64,000 bases of DNA from Streptomyces sp. A2-16 (lineage in GTDB: Bacteria; Actinomycetota; Actinomycetes; Streptomycetales; Streptomycetaceae). The stretch covers positions 1,426,001 to 1,490,000 of the forward strand of contig NZ_CP063808.1 of NCBI RefSeq assembly GCF_018128905.1, read 5' to 3'. Under the pieces are notes generated by a model. It saw nothing but the letters and a program-made list of their open reading frames with translations. It did not search any database and was not told where the DNA came from. A program made the translations under genes and the position numbers. This document shows positions 1 to 6,008 of this stretch, piece after piece. Every line of letters starts with the position of its first letter. The first letter of the stretch is position 1.

Positions 1-1007
1 TAGCCGGCGCTCGCCACGGGCCGCGGGGCGTCCGAGACGCCGAGCGCGAGCTCCGTGTAGACCGTGTTGTTCACGCCGATGAAGGCGCCGGACAGGATCG
101 TGCAGACCACGGCCGCGGTGTGGTTGCCGTAGCCGAGGACCAGCACGTCGAGCGCGAGCAGGACGAGCGAGCCGCCGAGCACCTTCAGCGAGCCGAACCG
201 CTCCTGCAGACGCGGCGCGGCGAACACCGAGAAGACGGCGAGCAGCACACCCCAGGCGAAGAACACGGCACCCGACTTGTACGGGGTCATGTCCAGCACG
301 AAGGGCGTGAAGGCCAGCACGGTGAAGAACGTGTAGTTGTAGAAGAAGGACGAGACCGCTGCCGAGGCGAGCCCGCCGTGGCCGAGTGCCCTGATCGGGT
401 CGAGCAGCGACGTCTTGCGGGCCGGCTTCGGCTGCTCCTTCAGGAACACCGTGACGCACAGGAAGCCGATCGCCATCAGGAAGGCCGTACCGAAGAACGG
501 GTAGCGCCAGCTGGCGTTGCCGAGCAGGGCGCCGACCAGCGGACCGCACGCCATGCCGAGGCCGAGGGCGGACTCGTACAGCAGGATCGCCGCCGCGCTG
601 CCGCCGGCCGCGGCGCCGACGATGACGGCGAGGGCCGTGGAGACGAACAGGGCGTTGCCGAGGCCCCAGCCGGCCCGGAAGCCGACCAGTTCGCCCACCG
701 TGCCGGAGGTGCCGGCGAGTCCCGCGAAGACCACGACGAGGGCGAGTCCGAGCAGCAGGGTCTTCTTGCCGCCGATGCGGCTGGAGACGAAGCCGGTGAC
801 CAGCATCGCGATCGCGGTGATCAGGAAGTACGACGTGAACAGGAGGGAGACCTGGCCGGCCGTGGCGTCCAGGCCCTGGGCGATCGACGGCAGGATCGGG
901 TCCACGAGTCCGATGCCCATGAAGGCGACGACGGACGCACCCGCCGTCGCCCACACGGCCTTCGGCTGGCGCAGGATGCCGCCGGCTCCCGCATCGAAGG
1001 GGTCCAT
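1..1007 (-). CDS. MFS efflux transporter (3' end outside window)
   Basis: Major facilitator superfamily permease of the inner membrane, probably a proton-driven drug exporter. The visible 335 residues form about ten hydrophobic segments. Near the N-terminus is the drug-antiporter-like stretch MGIGLVDPILPSIA (residues 30-43), and residues 76-83 (SRIGGKKT) are the loop 2-3 MFS motif A. The ATG at 1007 is preceded by GGAGG at good spacing. The C-terminal part lies beyond position 1. An AT-rich imperfect inverted repeat just upstream suggests control by a MarR/TetR-type repressor, but no regulator gene is adjacent in the window. The substrate cannot be read from the sequence. Confidence 0.85.
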   Translation of the reverse strand, partial: MDPFDAGAGGILRQPKAVWATAGASVVAFMGIGLVDPILPSIAQGLDATAGQVSLLFTSYFLITAIAMLVTGFVSSRIGGKKTLLLGLALVVVFAGLAGTSGTVGELVGFRAGWGLGNALFVSTALAVIVGAAAGGSAAAILLYESALGLGMACGPLVGALLGNASWRYPFFGTAFLMAIGFLCVTVFLKEQPKPARKTSLLDPIRALGHGGLASAAVSSFFYNYTFFTVLAFTPFVLDMTPYKSGAVFFAWGVLLAVFSVFAAPRLQERFGSLKVLGGSLVLLALDVLVLGYGNHTAAVVCTILSGAFIGVNNTVYTELALGVSDAPRPVASAG

Positions 1008-1034
1008 GGTCGGTCCTCCACTCCTCTGAGATAG

Positions 1035-1054
1035 TTGGTATATACACATACTAA
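1035..1054. promoter_or_regulatory. AT-rich inverted repeat upstream of MFS gene (operator candidate)
   Basis: TTGGTAT-N6-ATACTAA is a 7+7 inverted repeat with one mismatch, inside an AT-rich island of otherwise very GC-rich DNA. It sits 28-47 bases upstream of the MFS start, where an operator overlapping the promoter would be expected. The binding protein is unknown. Confidence 0.4.
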
Positions 1055-1177
1055 GTTAGGTCGGCTAATAAATGCAAGGGGCATCTAGTTCCGGCCGGTG
1101 ATGCCCGCCGAACCGCTTCCCTCCGGACGGGTGATCGTCCTTGACGTGAGGGGGCGAGGGTAGGACCGTGGGGCCCT

Positions 1178-1819
1178 ATGAGGGGCGAACCCAGTTGCCC
1201 GAAGTGTGGTGGCCGGGTCAGGGCTCCCGGACTCTTCGCCGATGCCTGGCAGTGCGATCTGCACGGGACCGTGCATCCGCTGCAGCCCGTGATCCCGCCC
1301 AGTGTCGAGGCCCTCGACGTCGTGGTGCACCGCACCCAGGTGCCGGTGTGGATGCCGTGGCCGCTGCCGGTCGGCTGGCTGTTCACCGGCGTGGCCTGCG
1401 CGGGTGACGACCGAAGCGGCGGTCGCGCCACGGCCGTGGCCTGCACGGGACCCGGACCGCTCGGGGGCGTCGGCGAGCTGATCCTGGTCGCCGAGGAGCT
1501 CGGGGTCGGGCTCGGGGCGCGCTACGCGGGGATCGACGGACCGGATCCGGGACCGTACATGAGCGTGGAGAAACCGCCCCAGGCGAAGGTGCTGGCCGCC
1601 GGTCGGCCGACCCCGCTGTGGCATGTCTCGGGAGCACCTGAGGACAGAGCCGTGTTCGCGGGGGAGGCGCTCGGGATGTGGCTGTGGGCGGTCGTCTGGC
1701 CCGAGCAGTCCGGACTGCTGATGTACGACGAGCTGGTGCTGACGGATCTGCGGGATGCGGGGGCCGAGGTCGAGCTGGTGCCCTGCGGGGCGCTGTCGCC
1801 CCGGCTGCTGAAGCCCTGA
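1178..1819 (+). CDS. Conserved Streptomyces zinc-ribbon protein (DUF6758-like)
   Basis: 213-residue protein of unknown function. It opens with a CPKCGG knuckle (residues 7-12), and a CDLHG follows around residue 27, giving a probable rubredoxin-like zinc site. The rest is soluble, with several Trp-rich hydrophobic strands and GPGPLGG/GVGELILVAEE segments. From memory it resembles the streptomycete family DUF6758. The ATG at 1178 follows a G-rich stretch. It is divergent from the MFS gene and 102 bases upstream of the PHP gene. No enzymatic motif was recognised. Confidence 0.75.
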   Translation: MRGEPSCPKCGGRVRAPGLFADAWQCDLHGTVHPLQPVIPPSVEALDVVVHRTQVPVWMPWPLPVGWLFTGVACAGDDRSGGRATAVACTGPGPLGGVGELILVAEELGVGLGARYAGIDGPDPGPYMSVEKPPQAKVLAAGRPTPLWHVSGAPEDRAVFAGEALGMWLWAVVWPEQSGLLMYDELVLTDLRDAGAEVELVPCGALSPRLLKP

Positions 1820-1921
1820 CTGTAGGGGGCGTACCCGCGCTGCGGGTGTGACAGGGGAGCTGGAAAATCCGGTTATCCTTGAGCGTCCTCTTGTGTTCCG
1901 TCAGCGTCTGGAGTCCGCGTC

Positions 1922-2779
1922 GTGCGTATCGATCTGCACACCCACTCCACCGCCTCCGACGGCACCGACACGCCCGCCGGGCTGGTGCGCAACGCCGCCG
2001 CTGCCGGGCTGGACGTCGTCGCCCTCACCGATCACGACACGACACGTGGGCACGGCGAGGCCGTGGCCGCGCTGCCCAAGGGCCTGACCCTCGTCACCGG
2101 GGCCGAGCTGTCCTGCCGGATCGACGGGGTGTCCATGCACATGCTGGCCTACCTGTTCGACCCCGAGGAGCCGGAGCTGCTCGCCGAGCGCGAGCTGGTG
2201 CGGGACGACCGGGTGCCCAGGGCGCGCGCGATGGTCGCCAGGCTCCAGGAGCTGGGCGTGCCCGTCACCTGGGAGCAGGTGGCGCGGATCGCCGGGGACG
2301 GATCCGTCGGACGGCCGCACGTCGCCACCGCGCTCGTCGAACTCGGGGTCGTGCCGAGCGTGGACGCCGCCTTCACGACCGACTGGCTGGCCGACGGCGG
2401 GCGGGCCCACGTGGCCAAGCACGAGACCGACCCCTTCGAGGCGATCCGGCTGGTCAAGGCGGCCGGCGGAGTCACCGTGTTCGCCCACCCGGGCGCGAGC
2501 AAGCGCGGTCGCACCGTCCCGGAGTCCGCGATCGCCAAGATGACCGCCGCCGGACTCGACGGCATCGAGGTCGACCACATGGACCACGACGAGGACACGC
2601 GCGTACGGCTGCGCGGGCTCGCCGCGGACCTCGGACTCCTCGTCACCGGCTCCAGTGACTACCACGGCAGCCGCAAGACGGTCGCCCTCGGCGAGTACAC
2701 GACCGACCCCGAGGTGTACGGGGAGATCACGCGCCGGGCGACGGGCGCCTTTCCCGTCCCGGGGACCGGCGGAATCTGA
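1922..2779 (+). CDS. PHP-domain metallophosphoesterase (TrpH/YciV-like)
   Basis: 285-residue polymerase-and-histidinol-phosphatase domain protein. Metal ligands are visible in order: DLHTHST (residues 4-10), ALTDHDT (34-40), GAELSC, VFAHPGASK and the C-terminal GSSDYHG. Family members hydrolyse 3',5'-nucleoside bisphosphates or trim short RNAs; which applies here cannot be told. The GTG at 1922 begins directly with the conserved MRIDLHTHS core, so the start is well supported although the ribosome site is weak. It is co-directional with marC 84 bases downstream. Confidence 0.85.
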   Translation: MRIDLHTHSTASDGTDTPAGLVRNAAAAGLDVVALTDHDTTRGHGEAVAALPKGLTLVTGAELSCRIDGVSMHMLAYLFDPEEPELLAERELVRDDRVPRARAMVARLQELGVPVTWEQVARIAGDGSVGRPHVATALVELGVVPSVDAAFTTDWLADGGRAHVAKHETDPFEAIRLVKAAGGVTVFAHPGASKRGRTVPESAIAKMTAAGLDGIEVDHMDHDEDTRVRLRGLAADLGLLVTGSSDYHGSRKTVALGEYTTDPEVYGEITRRATGAFPVPGTGGI

Positions 2780-2863
2780 GGTCCGACCCCGCTTCCCGTC
2801 ATCCGGTGCCGCAGGCCGCGCCCGGCGCCGTGTTCCACCACTTTCTGTAAGGCCAGTTCCGTC

Positions 2864-3469
2864 ATGTTCGACGTCGCCGTCTTCGGCTCGCTCTTCCTCA
2901 CCCTGTTCGTGATCATGGATCCCCCCGGGATCACCCCGATCTTCCTCGCCCTGACCGCCGGCCGGCCCGGCAAGGTGCAGAAACGGATGGCCTTCCAGGC
3001 CGTCTGCGTGGCGGGCGGTGTCATCGCCGTCTTCGGGCTCCTGGGCCACCAGATCCTGAACTACCTGCACGTCTCCGTGCCCGCGCTGATGATCGCGGGC
3101 GGGCTGCTGCTCCTGCTGATCGCGCTAGACCTGCTCACCGGCAAGACGGACGAGCCGAAGCAGACCAAGGACGTGAACGTGGCGCTCGTACCCCTGGGCA
3201 TGCCGCTGCTCGCGGGACCGGGCGCGATCGTCTCCGTCATCCTCGCCGTGCAGAAGGCCCACAGCGTCGCCACGCAGGTGTCGGTGTGGGCGGCCATCCT
3301 CGCCATCCATGTCGTGCTGTGGCTGGTCATGCGGTACTCGCTGCTGATCATCCGGGTCATCAAGGACGGCGGCGTCGTGCTGGTGACGCGGCTCGCGGGC
3401 ATGATGCTCTCCGCGATCGCCGTGCAGCAGATCATCAACGGGATCACCCAGGTGATCCGGGCAAGCTGA
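2864..3469 (+). CDS. MarC family integral membrane protein
   Basis: 201-residue MarC/UPF0056 protein with six predicted membrane helices. Family signatures include the N-terminal FVIMDPPGITPIFLALT and the central PLGMPLLAGPGAIVSVI. The family was named from the E. coli mar locus but its role is unresolved; a transporter or channel function is inferred only from topology. The length equals the usual family length. The ATG at 2864 follows a short AAGG. A strong hairpin terminator lies directly after the stop. Confidence 0.9.
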   Translation: MFDVAVFGSLFLTLFVIMDPPGITPIFLALTAGRPGKVQKRMAFQAVCVAGGVIAVFGLLGHQILNYLHVSVPALMIAGGLLLLLIALDLLTGKTDEPKQTKDVNVALVPLGMPLLAGPGAIVSVILAVQKAHSVATQVSVWAAILAIHVVLWLVMRYSLLIIRVIKDGGVVLVTRLAGMMLSAIAVQQIINGITQVIRAS

Positions 3470-3470
3470 A

Positions 3471-3497
3471 AGGGCCCCGGTCCGAGACCGGGGCCCT
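3471..3497 (+). terminator. Hairpin terminator after marC
   Basis: A perfect 12-bp stem (AGGGCCCCGGTC and its complement) around a 3-base loop begins one base after the marC stop. No long T-run follows, which is usual for streptomycete terminators. It may also insulate the convergent small gene. Confidence 0.8.
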
Positions 3498-3568
3498 GAA
3501 GCTTCTGCGGTGATCCGCGTGTGTGTCGTCGAGTCGTCTGTGTCGTCTTGAGTCGTCTGTGCCGTCTG

Positions 3569-3721
3569 TTACGAGGCCGTGGTGACGGCGGGACGGATCC
3601 AGAGCCGCTGTCCTGTCGCGGCGGCCTGCTGAACGATCCGATTGACGGAGGCGGCGTCCACGACAGTGCTGTCCACGGGCGTGCCGTCGACGTCGTCGAG
3701 TCGCATGATTTCGAAGCGCAT
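3569..3721 (-). CDS. Conserved 50-residue Streptomyces protein
   Basis: Small protein starting MRFEIMRLDDVDGTPVDST and ending IRPAVTTAS, with no cysteine and no membrane segment. I recall near-identical short proteins in other streptomycetes but know no function. The ATG at 3721 has GGGAGAAG upstream. The promoter region carries an excellent sigma-R (thiol-oxidative stress) consensus, which suggests a redox or proteostasis role. The longer upstream in-frame extension is not used here because it lies ahead of the ribosome site and partly within the promoter leader. Confidence 0.75.
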   Translation of the reverse strand: MRFEIMRLDDVDGTPVDSTVVDAASVNRIVQQAAATGQRLWIRPAVTTAS

Positions 3722-3779
3722 GGCTTCTCCCTTCGTCTGGTCATCCTCCTGCGGAGAATTACTGCGTACACATGGAGTC

Positions 3780-3805
3780 AACGGGATGCGTGTTACAAAC
3801 ATTCC
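3780..3805 (-). promoter_or_regulatory. Sigma-R-type promoter for the 50-residue protein
   Basis: Read on the minus strand, GGGAAT is followed after exactly 18 bases by GTT, matching the sigma-R consensus GGAAT-N18-GTT. The ATG lies about 58 bases downstream of the -10. An AT-rich tract (about 3811-3824) lies just upstream of the -35 and could act as an UP element. Confidence 0.7.
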
Positions 3806-3915
3806 CTACGCTAAATAAATTTTTCGAACGGCTAACTACTGACCGGTAAGTGAGTCTTCGGAGACTCCTTGGGACCGGTTGTGTTCGCAGCGTGACCGCC
3901 GGGACAATGGTGGCG

Positions 3916-4809
3916 ATGAACGACGACCTGGCGCCCCTGAGCGCCCGCATCGACCGCACCAACGAGCTGCTCACACGCATGCTCGCCGAGGTGGCGAAGA
4001 CGCCCTCGACGCATGCGATCTTCGTCGACGCGGGATACCTCTACGCGGCCGCGGGACGCCTCGTCACCGGCACCGAGGACCGTCGTGCCTTCGACCTCGA
4101 CGCCGAGGGCCTGATCGAGGCCCTCATCGACCGGGCCAGAAGCATCTTCGCCGACAGCAGACTGCTGAGGGTCTACTGGTACGACGGCGCGAGACGCCGT
4201 ATCCACACCGCGGAGCAGCAGTCCATCGCCGAACTCCCGGACGTGAAGGTCCGGTTGGGCAACCTCAACGCCAACAACCAGCAGAAGGGCGTCGATTCGC
4301 TGATCCGCTCCGACCTGGAGTCCCTGGCCCGCCACCGCGCGATCAGCGACGCGGCGCTCCTGGGCGGGGACGAGGACCTGGTCTCGGCGGTCGAGGCGGC
4401 CCAGGGCTACGGCGCCCGTGTCCACCTGTGGGGCATCGAGGCCCCCGAGGGCCGCAACCAGGCGGAACCACTCCTGTGGGAGGTCGACAGCCAGCGCACC
4501 CTCGACCTCGACTTCTTCAAGCCGTACGTCGTGCGGCGCGCCGCCGTCCCCTACGAGGCGACCGCCACCCGGCCCGCCCGCGACGACGTCCGTTTCGTGG
4601 GCGCGCAGATCGCCGCGAAGTGGCTCGCGGAGCGGGGGCGGGCGGCGCTGCAGGAGCTGCTGCCCGGGCATCCCTATCTGCCGGGCTCGGTGGACCAGGA
4701 CCTGCTGGTGGAGGCGGAAGGCCTCCTTCAGTACTCCCTGCGGGGGCAGGCCGATCTGCGACGGGCTCTGCGCGACGGGTTCTGGGAGCACCTGCAGGGG
4801 CAGTACTGA
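3916..4809 (+). CDS. NYN-domain (PIN-like) RNase family protein
   Basis: 297-residue protein with an N-terminal NYN domain. The strand HAIFVDAGYLYAAAG carries the first catalytic Asp, and YWYDGARRR, KGVDSLIRSDL and LLGGDEDLVSAVEAAQGYG carry the further acidic residues of the PIN-like fold. The C-terminal 90 residues form a helical extension ending LQGQY. NYN proteins are predicted metal-dependent RNases acting on cytoplasmic RNA. ATG 3916 is preferred because GACAAT (3901-3906) resembles a -10 placing transcription start at or next to it; ATG 3907 in the same frame is the alternative. Confidence 0.8.
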   Translation: MNDDLAPLSARIDRTNELLTRMLAEVAKTPSTHAIFVDAGYLYAAAGRLVTGTEDRRAFDLDAEGLIEALIDRARSIFADSRLLRVYWYDGARRRIHTAEQQSIAELPDVKVRLGNLNANNQQKGVDSLIRSDLESLARHRAISDAALLGGDEDLVSAVEAAQGYGARVHLWGIEAPEGRNQAEPLLWEVDSQRTLDLDFFKPYVVRRAAVPYEATATRPARDDVRFVGAQIAAKWLAERGRAALQELLPGHPYLPGSVDQDLLVEAEGLLQYSLRGQADLRRALRDGFWEHLQGQY

Positions 4810-4831
4810 CCCCTCGGGCCGCTCGGACCTC

Positions 4832-5701
4832 TTACGCGCCGACGCTGTCCCAGAAGTCGGCCAGGGCGTGGGCCGTGGGGAGGGGCTGGTCGGCGTTGGG
4901 GGAGTGGTCGGCCCCCGGGATCACCGTACGGCGGGCATTCAGGCGTACGGCCATGTCGTCGAGGAGGGGGACCGGCCAGGTGTCGTCCTGCGAGCCGGAC
5001 AGCACGTGGAACGGCAGCGGGACGGCGGCGAGTTCGCCGACCAGATCCGTCTCCGTGCACAACTGGCCTCCCGTCGCGAGGAGTTGGGCGGGCTTGTTGC
5101 CGAGCCAGCGGCGGCGCAGCTGTGCGATGTCCCCGATGCCCTTGGCGGGGCCGCCGACCTCCTCCGGTGGGCCCATGGCCAGGATCGCGTCCCACACCTC
5201 GGCCATCGACATCACACCAAGCGCGTCCCGCAGCAGCTTCACGCGCTGCTGCTGGGAGTCGGAGATCTGCGCGGGGCCCGAGGAGACGAGGGTGAAGGAG
5301 AGGAACGGGGAGTGGTCCAGCAGTACGGCGGCCCGGGCGATCTGACCGCCCAGGGAATGCCCGACCAGGTGCAGGGGCGTGCCCAGGGCGGCGGCCTGGG
5401 CGAGCACATCCCGCGCCAACTCGCCTCGCGCGTAAGCGGATTCGTCGGTCTGCGGCCCGTCCGACTCGAACTGGCCCCGCCCGTCCACGGCCACGACCCG
5501 GTATCCGCGCGCGGTCAGCGGCTCGTGGAGCAGCGTGAAGTCCTCCTTGCTGCCCGTGAACCCGGGCAGCAGCAGCGCGGTGCCCTTCGGGGCGACACCG
5601 GGGGGCACGGCCGACTCCACCGCCGCGAACTCGCCGCGCGCGGTGCGCAGGGGGTGGACGCGGGCGCCGGGCGGCGGGGTGAAGACGGCACGGGTGCTCA
5701 C
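4832..5701 (-). CDS. Alpha/beta-fold hydrolase
   Basis: 289-residue cytoplasmic hydrolase without a signal peptide. The nucleophile elbow is GHSLGG, the oxyanion-side strand is LLPGFTGSKEDF, the acid is probably in SGSQDDTWP, and the catalytic His is in PGADHSPNAD. This is the pattern of esterases, lipases and lactonases; the substrate cannot be assigned. The GTG at 5701 has no good ribosome site (upstream GCTACCCTCACCCC), so translation may be leaderless or begin slightly downstream. It is convergent with the NYN gene, 22 bases apart. Confidence 0.85.
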   Translation of the reverse strand: MSTRAVFTPPPGARVHPLRTARGEFAAVESAVPPGVAPKGTALLLPGFTGSKEDFTLLHEPLTARGYRVVAVDGRGQFESDGPQTDESAYARGELARDVLAQAAALGTPLHLVGHSLGGQIARAAVLLDHSPFLSFTLVSSGPAQISDSQQQRVKLLRDALGVMSMAEVWDAILAMGPPEEVGGPAKGIGDIAQLRRRWLGNKPAQLLATGGQLCTETDLVGELAAVPLPFHVLSGSQDDTWPVPLLDDMAVRLNARRTVIPGADHSPNADQPLPTAHALADFWDSVGA

Positions 5702-5960
5702 GGGGTGAGGGTAGCGGGCGGGGGTGGAGGGTTCGGGTCGTAGGGGTGGTGTGGGAGTGGTGGGTGGTGCGGAAGAGGGCGCCGCGGGAGTGGTGGGTGG
5801 TGCGGAAGAGGGCGCCGCGGGGGTGTGGGTGGTGGCGTAGGGGTGCGGCGGGGGGGGGTGACGGAGGGGGTGCCGCGGGGGTGTGGAGGGCTCGTCGCGC
5901 AGTTCCCCGCGCCCCTAGGTGGGGGCGTCGGCGTCGGCTGCTGTGGGACGCCTCCGGGAA
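5702..5960. repeat. G-rich intergenic tract with two perfect 33-bp tandem copies
   Basis: No credible gene. Positions 5753-5785 and 5786-5818 are two perfect copies of a 33-bp G-rich unit beginning GGGAGTGG. The plus strand is then strongly G-skewed to 5880, with a run of nine G near 5850, so it could form G-quadruplexes. An interspersed Streptomyces repeat follows at 5889-5916. Confidence 0.75.
5889..5916 (+). repeat. Streptomyces interspersed intergenic repeat, copy 1
   Basis: This 28-base sequence, with core CGCGCAGTTCCCCGCGCCCC, differs at two positions from 59083-59110. I recall this motif as very frequent in intergenic DNA of many streptomycetes. Its function is unknown. Confidence 0.7.
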
Positions 5961-6003
5961 CGCCGACGGCCCGGTCCCTCCACCAGGGACCGGGCCGTCG
6001 GCG
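5961..6003 (-). terminator. Strong hairpin terminator of the DEAD-box helicase gene
   Basis: A perfect 19-bp stem (starting CGCCGACGGCCC) with a 5-base loop lies 5 bases past the helicase stop on the minus strand. This is one of the most stable hairpins in the window. Confidence 0.85.
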
Positions 6004-6008
6004 TCGAA

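Noticed and set aside
120..1034. Long plus-strand ORFs over the MFS gene
   Set aside because: Shadow frames of the minus-strand transporter; Arg/Gly/Glu-rich composition without any domain.
5840..5860. Replication origin or attachment site in the G-rich tract
   Set aside because: No DnaA boxes, integrase, tRNA end or flanking direct repeats are visible.
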